Assembly (NCBI GenBank): GCA_009739215.1
Contig: VSJF01000002.1
Coordinates: 496,001-560,000, forward strand
Source: Floccularia luteovirens
Taxonomy: Eukaryota; Basidiomycota; Agaricomycetes; Agaricales; Squamanitaceae
Direction of reading: 5' to 3'
DNA: 64,000 bases
Position 1 is the stretch's first letter; every line of letters starts with the position of its first letter. Below, in pieces: positions 46,604 through 57,800 of the stretch. The position numbers and the translations under genes are program-made. The notes under the pieces are model-generated. The model worked only from the letters and a program-made list of their open reading frames with translations. It did no database searches and was not told where the DNA came from.

Positions 46604-49422
46604 TTACAATCGAACAGTCCAAAGCTGTTCATGCGCAATCCTGAGCCGTTCTGATTTTTTGCGCAACTCTTCCCGGCGATCTGCAACATGAGGGTTTTCT
46701 CTTGCAAAATCTTCACATATCTGACGTCCATCACCTCCATGGATACCAAGGCCAGTAGATAAAACTTTGAGCATATCGGTTGTGATTCCACGTACAAGCT
46801 CATGATCGATAGCGAGGGGTACATTGTCAACATACCGTTTATATGCAACTGGAGAGTGTGTTGTGTGTTGATAAATAAGAGGATTTGCAGCCATTGAATA
46901 ACTTGCCTTGGAAGTAAGCTCTAACATCAGCCATGATATTCAAGGCGGGGTCCATAATGTCAGGAGGGAGAATGCGAGCTATATCTTTAGCAGTGATATC
47001 TTTCAAACCTAACTCTGCAAGGCCTGTCAGGACCTTTTCTTGTGCATTTGTGGGATTCTGGGGAGGCGACAGTGAACCGTATCCTTTTATGACTTCCATG
47101 ATTTCACAGTTCTGATTATTTACCCGACATCCTTTGTAGTATGTGAGGAATTTGTCCTTGTACACTGAGAGGTAGTGTTCATTAAGAGAGAATGGATGAC
47201 TTTCAATAAGAAGGAGCCAGTTTAACTTCGATTTTGCCTCGTGATAGCATTTCCGGAGGTGGTCGTGAAGTATGATTCTATTAAATACATCCATAAAACA
47301 GGTCTGAACGTGCATTGAAAGAAAAATTCTTACTTGATCCGCTGCTCTAAGCTCCCTTCCCCAAATTCGTTGAAGTGTTCTGTAACAAGTGCATTGATAT
47401 GCCTAGTTAGGATCGAAAAAACGCTTTCGCATAATATCTGTGCGGGAGGCCCCCATCCTTTGAGGAATTCACTGATAAAGGTCTGTTGCACGACGAATGG
47501 GAAGTTTCCTGGGAGTTCCCGACTGCGTGCGCTATAAATAACGCGCACGAAAGTATTAATTCGGGACACATTCTGAATAATAAATTACATACGTCTTTGC
47601 ACGTTGAAGTACCTGGTCCACACAAAAAACATTATCGGATTCTTCACGATCAAGACCTGAGCTGATCTCCGGTTCGACACTTGGTTCGTTCCATAAGAAT
47701 GTCATTTCCGGAAGGTCAGCGAAGGGTTGGTTCTCTCCCTTTGTGAAAGGGGAAAATTTGGGGGCAGTTTTCCGGATTGCTCGACGAAACTTTTCCTGTT
47801 CTGGAGAAATCAGCTGGAGGATTCCATCCTCATTGGGGGTCCCTTCTACATTTTTCGAAAGATTCAATATGAAGCCATATAATAAATTGAGAAGTTCGCT
47901 GTATGGATCACTTGGTGGTGGCTTTGGAAGCGTTCCAATTTCGTCATTAGCTTTGTCCATTGCTCTCTCAAGCTCATGCTGTATTTGAGGGAGTCTAGAG
48001 ATGAGAGAAGGTCAACGTTTCGATCCCTTATAACAATGACTAAACAATTACCGTGTTGCAATGAGGTCTGAAAGTATCGAACTAAGCCGTTGAACGAGGT
48101 TGGAAGTTCGCAGATATTTTTGGTAGGACGGATCAATTTCTCCCCAAGGAGATGTTGTTGCAAAATACTCGTCTTCCCGCTTTCTAGCTTGGGCCCATGT
48201 GATTCCATGCTTCAGATCAATGGAACTTGGTTGTTTGACGCAGTACCAATTGTTGACTAGAGCCTCCTTTTCGTTGTAAATATAGGGAAGCCAGCGGCTT
48301 TCTTCTCCTTTTGGGATTCTATCGGGCTTGGTGAGAACACCCTCCAAATGGTCATCAAACATTATCTAGTGAGAATGTGGGATGATGTACACACCAATAG
48401 TGCGCTTGCCATCAGGATCATGCATTTTGGCTAATGTATGAGCTCCTTGATTCTCGAAATCGGCTGTGAAAGAGAAAAGAATAAGTCTGCTAACTCAACT
48501 AGGAAAATTCATAAGCACGCACTTTCACAAGCGACTGTCAAAAGGATAATACAAGAGGGCTTCTTGATATAGGATACTACCAAACTTTCCACAAGCTTGA
48601 TGTCGTTTTCGTCGCCACCTCTTCCAACACTAGCAATAAGTCCTTCATATCACAGAACCGGTGGGGTTAGTTAGTTCGGGTGTGAATCTCGGAACACATA
48701 CCAGGTAAATCGCAGAACGATAGGTCAGCTACATCGGGGCCACTGATCTGCAGCGAAACGCAGTTAATCGAAAAGCTCAATTCGGCTTCTTCGTTACTGT
48801 CTTCACTATTTTCAAGATAATGAGTGATTGGTTTATTTGGGTTCAAAATTGCCCTTTGGGCGCGACGAATTCTCTCTTCAACTTCGCTCTTGTCGTATAT
48901 TGTGGGGCCAAATCTTTCGTTTCGAACTTGGCCCAGAGTTTGGCCGCGAGCATCGGTGAGCCTTCGCAACGATACCTCGCATTTCCATTCTGTAGTTGAG
49001 CGGGACAACCTGCACTCTGTAGGGCAACTGGTTTTTTGGCATATATGTAAATTATAGGAAGGCATTCTCAACAATCTCCCAATTACCGTGTACAAGTTCC
49101 TGCGGCTCGTGGTAGTGTGATCCCCGAGATTGATTCTATGAGGGATGATTTCCCTGCGCTCTGCGAACCGATTACAGCAATCTGTGGAATGTCCACATCG
49201 ACTTGAACACTACCACAGCCATTGTCAGATCCAAAGGAATGAATAAGTAGAATTCAGATACTCTTACCCAGTATTGTGTAACCTGTTGACTAGGTCTAAC
49301 ATTTGTCGCCTCGACTGAGATAACTGAGGATTGGCTAGGCCAACGCTTTGATGAGCAACATCCCTATCCGTTGGCATTGGTGAGGTCGTTGAAGGAGGAA
49401 ACTCAAAATCAGAATCGGACAT
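46604..49422 (-). CDS. Dynamin-family GTPase (Mx/Vps1-like), copy B, intact
   Basis: Ten exons, complement(46604-46848, 46907-47277, 47334-47531, 47593-47994, 48052-48341, 48393-48463, 48523-48642, 48702-49027, 49087-49209, 49268-49422), 767 codons (766 aa). Landmarks are G1 [10 protein letters not shown]3 DLPG, G4 [10 protein letters not shown], a stalk with [17 protein letters not shown], and a GED of VADRREELRKKSERLRIAHEQ at the end. There is no PH or proline-rich domain, so the layout is Mx/Vps1-like rather than classical dynamin. The exon 5-6 join only fits with the donor at GGT|gtgtac, giving TIGGVLTKPD, one Gly more than copy A. The last intron uses a GC donor (gcaagt). The function is likely membrane or organelle fission or defence; the choice between them is open. 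Confidence 0.88.
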
Positions 49423-50029
49423 TGCTTGAGAGTGTTGTCCTGAAAGCAATAAGACCTGTCGCGGTTTATACCTCCAGGAATAGTGTGGCGTAACAACTAT
49501 CGTAGCGTAAAAAAAAGCCTGTGCGGCACAACAGCTAAGGTTGCACAATAGCCAATGCAGTGTAACAGCTAGTGTGGCGCAACACATATAAATATATATA
49601 ATGCAGGGTGTCAGAGTGGCCGGTTTTGGTAAAATTTGATTTCTCTTAAATCCGACTGATGACCAGCTGTTACTCTGACTACCCTCGTTCAATACACGTC
49701 TTCAGTCAGTCTTGCTATACATGGTAATCGAGTAGGAGTGGTCTGTCCAGTTGGGTAGTTATTATTGAAGTCACTTGATAGACAGTGATTAATTAGTTTG
49801 GATCAAGTAATATGACACAACTTGGGCGACCATGCATATTAGATTCTGCAGGGTGCTAGTGAGAAGCGACTGTTTTAACAATGGAGTCTTGACATGCAAC
49901 GAAGGCCTTATAAAAGGGGTAATTAAATTTCTAAATTCTCTTGGATATAACTTCAGAATAGCACAATTAAAATAGAAAGGGGGTAGGCACACATGGATTA
50001 GGTACAGGTCTTTGTATCCCATATGAAAA
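49423..50029. other. Spacer with short degenerate repeats and a hairpin
   Basis: Between dynamin B and GGPP synthase. AGTGTGGCGTAACAACT (49482-49498) recurs as AGTGTGGCGCAACACA (49571-49586), with looser GTGCGGCACAACAGCT and TTGCACAATAGC versions between. An 8-bp inverted repeat, GTCAGAGT / ACTCTGAC (about 49609 and 49682), follows. No coding gene or tRNA is supported. Confidence 0.5.
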
Positions 50030-51468
50030 TCAAGTGAGTATAGATTCATCGATATGTAGCAGATCCATGATTTTTTCCAAACCTATGTTGCCGCCCAACC
50101 TTCTTATTTCATTCCTGGTCTGTGCTTCGAGTTTTTCTAAAACAGATAGTGTGTAGTGGAAGGATTTGGTACGATCTTTCAGGTACTGATATTGCATACA
50201 CTTTAAGAGTCGGAGTAGTGGGGCGTTTTTGTAGGATGTCTATAGGTGAAGTGTAAGATATGTATGGAGGGGGGATAAAACAACAGAAAAGGCAGAACTT
50301 ACTAAGTATTTGGTGGCTGGAGGGATCGCTTTTGATACCGTGAACGACGGGAAATGAGAACTTTCCCTCAGAAAGATCCTCCGCAAAGCCTTTGTTTGCA
50401 GAATACTAAATTTGAGGGAAAAAATTCGTTGAGTTGGTGGAATTGATTTAGGGGAAATGACTTGGAGGAAGCTCACTTCAGTGCTTTGGAGATTCATCAA
50501 GTCGTCCCGAATCTGGAAGTAAATACCAATCAAATTTACAAGAGGAACGTAATCCCTGTTGGGGCTAAGATCACACATTGAGAGAACGAGGAAATTCTTA
50601 CATGTCGATATTATCCGTACAGCATGCCATCATGAGTTTAATACCAATTCTAAGCAAGCCTCCAGTTTCTGAGATATATCCGATTTGGAACAAAGAAAAG
50701 CCGTGTCTCCAAGAAATGACCCACTGTTATTGACCATTTTGATATATTCTTCCTCTGACGGGCATTGGAGTGAATCGCGCCACAAAATCTCAAGTCCTTG
50801 TCCGCGATGTAAGGATAGTAACTCGTCTGTAACATGATAAGCGTGAAGGTAATCTTCATGACGCGTGTGGGAGCATACCAGTTACAATTGCATCTAAATC
50901 TTTATTTGAAGGATTCGACGATGAACCACGTAGAGCGAAAAGTTCTCGGTAAGCGAGGAAGTATACGTAATTCGCAGTGTTGATAGTCTGTGGGATTCCA
51001 TAAATCTTGTGCACGACTTCGAAGGCGTGCAATATATCAAAATCGTGTTCAAAGTAGAGAATCCATATTCATATGACTCACCAGGATCACCTCTGCGTAG
51101 CTGCGAGTCATCCTCAATATCATCTACCCTGTAAATTGGAAATATTCCCATCGTTATTTTCCAAAACGTTCGTTGGAGGTACATACATGAGACTCGCGGC
51201 ATGGAGCATGCCCACTACTTGAGTAATCACTTTGAGTTGTTCGGCAGGTACTTTCAGCCATGCATTGAATGCTTCGATCAGTTTTCCGCGTATTTCCTTG
51301 CCAGGATTAGAAAGGATGTACGTGAATGGTTCCAGAAGCGCCTAGTAACAGTTACTACATCGTTAAGCTCGTCGCAAAATAGGAGGTGCGTACTTGTTCA
51401 TCTTTTAAAGACCAATTGGGCTCTGCTGATAGAACATCTAAGATATTATCATACTTGGATGTTGACAT
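50030..51468 (-). CDS. BTS1: Geranylgeranyl diphosphate synthase, one frameshift near the 3' end
   Basis: Nine exons, complement(50030-50239, 50303-50405, 50477-50564, 50602-50668, 50725-50826, 50879-51016, 51082-51128, 51187-51341, 51394-51468). A fungal-type trans-polyprenyl synthase that condenses isoprenyl units to C20 GGPP for prenylation, carotenoids and terpenoids. The first Asp-rich motif is [15 protein letters not shown]; the second is [14 protein letters not shown], followed by [18 protein letters not shown]. Other family blocks are [18 protein letters not shown] and [14 protein letters not shown]. All exons are in phase except the last. Near 50186-50190 one extra base separates LKVYAIS from [19 protein letters not shown], after which the tail runs to TGA at 50030. 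As the rest is perfect, an assembly error is a likely cause. The start at 51468 faces UTP20 across 337 bp. Confidence 0.9.
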
Positions 51469-51805
51469 TGAGAAGATAATGTTGTTCGTGAGTTATGGTG
51501 CTGCGGTTTTACTGTAGTTTTGACCATCATCAAGGCTGAAGAAATCCAAATCGGAATTGCACCATTGTAATATCACGTGGGATGCGTGATCGATCGCAGC
51601 ATGGATCTGCTTGTACTTGATTGTCAAGAGCCTTTGAAATTTCCAACCTGCGAGATAACTGATGGAAACCAAATTCGATGCACTCTGTTTCTGCTGTCCT
51701 AACTTTGCTTTTTAACCTGTTTGCATTATACTAAACAGTCGGCCCCACTACATAGCAGGCAGAGCAAGACACTGACTGTAAAGATCAAGAGCTACTTAGA
51801 CGAAA
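51469..51805. promoter_or_regulatory. Divergent promoter region, GGPP synthase / UTP20
   Basis: The 337 bp between the two divergent start codons must hold both promoters. No unambiguous TATA element or operator is visible. Confidence 0.4.
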
Positions 51806-54800
51806 ATGGCAGAACAGCCAGACCATGATGCGGGTCATCTGATGAAACGCTTCAAGGTCAGCTTTTAATTGCAAATTATTTTTATTTCGAAACTCACTAT
51901 CTTACATTTGAAGCATCAATCATATGCTCAAAGCCTCAAAAATGTACATTTACCCTCCACGTTCAATCAAACTCAGTATGAAACAGAGATTGGTGTAAGC
52001 TCACAACGATTTCATACACATACACACACTTACCAATATACCAAGGATAATGAATCACACTTTCACGAAGCGCTTAACAATTGGAGACAGCTCAACTTGG
52101 CACCCAGTTTCATCCGCTTTGCCGGCAAGGCAGATCCCTTGTCAGCATCTATGCCCCTCTTATTGCATAATTGGCGAGAAATCATCGATATGTGGATTGC
52201 AGAGGTTGCAACATCTGACGATGAAGGCCTTCGCCCACTGCTTGAGTTAGTCGTTGGATTGTTTGGAATATCATGGGACTGATTGCATATTTAGTCTGCT
52301 TCAAAAGATGGCACACGACTTACGAACTACACTCTCCCCGGCTTACCCTGAATTATTAGAAATGCTGTTGAACCTCTTACCTCGCTCATTACCAGCTCCT
52401 GTTCTAACCATTTTACTCGAAACATTCTCTTCACTTTTTCGGTTTCTTCTCATCGTTTCGGTTAACCCAGACCTCCTGGTTCATACATGGTCCTTGATAC
52501 GGGTAGTCTTGCCAAAGTGCAATCCAGACGTTCAGCGGGCCATGGCGGATGTTTGGGGCTCCACACTTCGTAGGATGAAATCAACCGCACGCGAAAGGGC
52601 TATAACTTTGCTACTAGAAGAGGCGGAAGGCATAGAAAACGCAACGACATGGGTTATTGTATTCGCCTGCAAAGTAAGATTTAAAACGCAATGCTAATGA
52701 CTCTACTAATTCCTTATAGTCTATTTCTCAAACTCTGCACACGAGTACCGCATCTATCTTCAAGTCCACTCTTGATTATTATATCTCTACGGAATCTTCT
52801 GACAGAATATATACGATTATACGCCGCAGTATAACAGCACTGATTCATCATGTCAACAATGCAACCCAATTCTCCATCCTTGGAGATCTGCTCGTCGAGC
52901 GAATGAACAAATTATCGAAATCAACTGATCCATCTTCCCCGGAAGACCTGGAGCAACTTCGACGCATTCTCGAGATCGTGACTATACCCTGCGAAGTTCG
53001 CAAAGGGTCACGCTTAACTGGTAAGCTTTTGTGAATTTACCCATCTCAGTGACTACATCTGATATATCGTGATAGAAAACCAACAGGCTTTGCTTATTGC
53101 AGAACTTAACACCTTACCCATAGTGGTGCCCACGCTGAACAATGCTATACTCAAGTTCACAGTTGCATTGCTCACGTCTACCGATATGGCTCTGTGGTTA
53201 GGACCTGGCCTCAAGTTCCTGCAAAGATCCTGGTCTGTTATTGACGACTCACATGCCATATTGTTCGTGTTAAACCTTAATGGCTGTCTTGCCGAACTTG
53301 GTTGGGGAGGTTGGAAGCTTGTTGCCTTGCCTCTGCTACTAAAGTCAATTTTCAAGCCCGAACTCCTGAAGAGGGAACCTCGGAAAGTTCTCTCTCTTTT
53401 AGCGACCTTAAAACGGGAAAAACGTCTGAATGCTGGAGACATTGATTCAGTCTGGAAAGCAAGAAATGAGCAATTCTTACTGGAACGCTTGAAAGTTTGG
53501 AGCGGAGACAGCCTAGAGTTGGTGTGTGCATTTGATGTCATTTTCGATCATGTGCTATTCTAATTTATAAAACGAATTCAGATTGCAGAATTGAACGATA
53601 TCTTGGCACTTTCAAGTTTTTGCACACCAGCAATAACATCTATGTTAATTCAAATAATCCAGCGTATTCTAGATTGCCGAATAAATATGGAGCGAGATTT
53701 TCTCCGCGACCAGGCCTGGGTCTTGGGTGCGAGTATGCACGCGTTATCAAAACGGGAAGTATCAGAATGGTCGCATGCAGTGGATCTGAATGAATGGACA
53801 CGGAAATGTACAAAGACATGGTATTGGTCTGCAGGTGTCCTTGAAGGATTGGTTACTTTAGGTCAAGTGTGGTAGGTTTCTCACTTATTTGGTAGTATTG
53901 GTGGTTTATATCGTATCTAGCTCAACAGAAGTTAAACCTGTATCCTTCTTCGAAGTGTATGGAAACCTCAAAGACTCTTTCTTGTCCCATTCTCGACCAC
54001 TCAGATTGAATGCTTTACGACTTTTGAGCTCCAAACTGGTGAACATAGATGATGGACCATCTGAGGTGCTTAAGCGATGCTTACAAGGAGAGGAAGTACC
54101 ACTTGATGTGCAGGGCGTTCGTGAACGTGTTTTGCGTATTGGAAGAGTTGGCCAGGTTGTAGGAGACGAAGGCGGGGCTGATCTATGTGGACGATGGCTG
54201 ATAGGTAAATAAAAAATCACCTACTTCCTTAGATTTTCTAAATTTTTTTTAAAGCTCAGTTGAAGGTCAATTTACGACCACTCTGGTCGCCATCGGCTAC
54301 AGCATTAAATTCCTTGGGACAAAGATATGGTAATGCTGTCTGGACACTCCTCTTCTCAGAATTACAAGCACTCGGAGGAGAAGTCACATCCGAGACTCCT
54401 TCTCACTGGACGGAGCGTACGAAAGACCTGGATGGTGACATGAATGAGGATACTTGGGAGGAAGAACGTTCCTGGAGAGATCCAAGCGCTCAAAAAATTC
54501 GCAAAGTAGTTCTTCAATGGCAAGATCCCGAGTGTATCCAAAAGATATTCTTAAAGGTACCTCCTTTGTTTTCACTCTATGAGACTACCAATCAAACATG
54601 ACAACAGGGAGTCCCTCTGCAAGAACGATTCGACAAAACTTCGTATGGTTACCAGCTACTGTTGACTCTGGGTGAATGCTCCACTATTGCAGAGAAGCAT
54701 AATCGAGATCTAGTGCCCGAATTCCTCGCTCTCGCCGGTCAGGATGCAACTTCCAAACTTCCAAGGCAAAAGCTCGTCGCTTGGCTGTCACTATTCTCCA

Positions 54801-57800
54801 AGTTTAGCAACCCAAAGGCAGCCTACAAATCGGAGGATCTCAGAGACCTCTACATCCATTTATTGTCACATCCTGACAAATCACTCCAGAATCTTGCCCT
54901 CTCGTGTCTACTGACATACAAATCTCCACATCTACTCAGTCATGAAGACAAGCTTAAAGCCATACTAGACGATACTAAATGGAGGGACGAGCTGGTTTCA
55001 CTTGAAATTGATGCTATTCAGTCACAGAGTAGACCTGAAGTGGTTGACTGCATGATTCGGCTTATGTTCGGAAGCATGTTAGAAAAACGGAGAAAAGGAG
55101 GGGGTGCGGATCGTCGTTCTGCTGTTCTATCAACACTTTCTGGATGCACGAATGATGAACTGGGCCTTCTGATAGATTTGATGATGCGACCACTAGGTTG
55201 GAATAGGCATTCTCGCGCAGAAACACCATTCACAGCTATGGCACTCCATGACGGGGTATCACATAAACATGTAGCTGGCTTCTTAACCTTACTTGGTGAT
55301 GTTCTCAAGAACCTAGGATCTCGACTTGTTATGTACTGGCCTGTGCTGTTGGGAATGACGATTGACATTCTGAATGATGCGCAAAATCGAATAGACCAAT
55401 TAGCTCCAGGTGACGAAGCGATACAAGATGACGACATTCTTAGCGAGGAGGATGAACTAGACGTTGGAACCACTAGAGCGGTTCGATCATTACGGCAGCT
55501 TGGGCTGAAGCGTTTTGCAGATTTCTTCCGTTCTGTGGCCTCTTTTGACTTCAGTCCATATGTGTCTGTAGCATTCTCTTTCATCTCACCGCGCCTTCCC
55601 AAGTTCAGCACAGAGAATACACAGGCTCCTTCCGCTCTCCTTGATCTCTTCTACACATGGTCCCTCGATGAAGAACACGTCCAATTCTTTGTCAACTTCG
55701 ACAATAACACCCTGCCAAGCATTTACAACTGTTGTACAGCTACCAATGTCAAGCCAGTAGTTACTCTGCGTATTTTCGATATTATCGACCGACTCCTGGC
55801 ATATTCCTCGACTGACGATCGTATTCGAGAAACCGTTCTCAAACCACATGTGTCACTCTTATTGTCCAATCTCACCGATCTCGCACACAAGTCAAAGGGG
55901 GTTACTTCCATAACCTCACCCGTTCAACAGCGGCAAATCACTATCCTTTCCGAACTTGCCCAGTTTTGCACAGATGAACGACAAGCTTCAATGCTCATCA
56001 GTCTCTATACCCCTCTCCTTCGTAAACCTGCTAAGTTCGTACCCGAAAAGGTGAAGGTGGACTTAGTGAAGACCATTGGGAAACTTTTTCCCCTTCTTCC
56101 AGATCTCAACTCCAGATCCTCTGAAACCTATACGAAGACATATTTTTTAGTGTCCCAATTGTTCCAATCACTGAGATCAAGACAGGCTCGTCTCAGCCTT
56201 GTATCCACTTTCCATGCTTTGGCAATAATTGACACCTCACTTACACACGTCGCGGAACTTGTAGAATCGTTGAATGCTTTCTCTAAAAAGCGTATCGATG
56301 AACCGGATTTTGACACGAGGCTGAACGCTTTTAGACTCCTAAACGAAAATCTATACAAAACTCTTTCAGCTTCGGATTGGTTGCCCATTCTATACAACAC
56401 GTTGCACTTCATCCAAGACCCAGAGGAGCTGTCCATCAGGAATAACGCTTCTTATGCTATGCGCCGTTTTATAGACATCATCGCCTCTCGTTCATCTTTG
56501 GAATGCGAAGACATCTTTTTGAAGATCCACTACCCAGGCTTGAAAAATGGTTTACGATCGAAAAATGAAATGGTTCGCGCTGAGGTCTTGGGGGTGATCG
56601 CATATTCGGTCCAGAAATGTAGCCATCTTGCGCCAATGCAGGAGATGCAAGTTCTCTTGGAAGGTGGTGATGAAGAAGCCGACTTTTTCAACAACATTCT
56701 CCACTTACAAACTCATCGAAGATCAAGAGCACTTCGGAGACTCGCAGACCACTGTGACGAAAAGCACCTACGAAGCAGTACATTAACCGACATCTTTGTT
56801 CCCCTCGTTAGTAACTATATCACATCGACATCTAGTGTTGACCATCATCTAGTCAATGAAGCTATCTTGACGACTGGGCGAATGGCGAATATTTTATCTT
56901 GGGGTTCCTATTATGCACTCGTTCAGAAGTATCTGAAGCTATCCAGGGCGAAGGACGAGTCAGAACGCGTCTATATTCGGACTCTTGTCGCTCTGTTAGA
57001 AAACTTCCACTTTCAGATGGACGAGGTTGTCGGAGAGAATGATAATGGCCTTGGCACTATATTAGATGATACAGAAGATGTAGGTGAAGGAGATACCCTG
57101 GATGACACAGCCTTACCTCATGTAAACCATCATACCGCTACCAACACTACCAAAATTGCAGATGCTGTGGATACCCGACTTCTGCCCAATCTTCTTACTC
57201 ACCTGGAAAAGCACGACGAAAATACCGATGATCACGCACGCATACCCATTGCTGCTGGGATTATTACTGTAGCCAAGCATCTTCCTGCAGCAATTCGTGA
57301 ACCCCAGATTAGCCGGCTCTTGACAATCCTATCCCAGATTTTGCGTAGTAAATCTCAGGAAACACGCGATCTAACTCGAGATGCAATAAATAAGATCGCC
57401 ATTAGCTTGGGACCTGAATATCTACCACAGATATTTCGGGAACTACGTGCGGCCCTCCTTCGTGGACCTCAGCTTCACGTTTTAGCATACGTGACCCATT
57501 CACTACTCGTTCATGTAACATCTGGAAGTGATGCAGAAATGTTCGAGATACTCGACGACTGTGTCAACGACATAACGTATATCTCGGCTGAAGTCATCTT
57601 CGGACGATCAGGCAAAGATGTGCAATCAGAAGACTTCAAAACGAAAATGCGGGAAGTCCGTTCGGCCTCTTCAAAAGGACTTGACTCGTTCAATATCGCT
57701 GCGAAGTTTATCACCCCAGTTAAAATCAGTAGTCTCTTGGTTCCTCTACGGGCCATTATGCATGAAACCGAGTCGACCAAAGTAATGCAGCAGGTTGACG

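Noticed and set aside
46604..49422. Calling dynamin copy B frameshifted at the exon 5/6 join
   Set aside because: Using the alternative donor two bases downstream, all ten exons sum to 767 codons, so the gene can be intact.
49609..49690. Possible tRNA (GTCAGAGTGGCCGG start and 8-bp terminal pairing)
   Set aside because: It lacks a B-box (GGTTCGANTCC) and a proper anticodon arm; the A-box match is weak.
55018..55611. 197-codon open frame on the minus strand inside UTP20
   Set aside because: It is a mirror of the long UTP20 exon with no domain or splice support.
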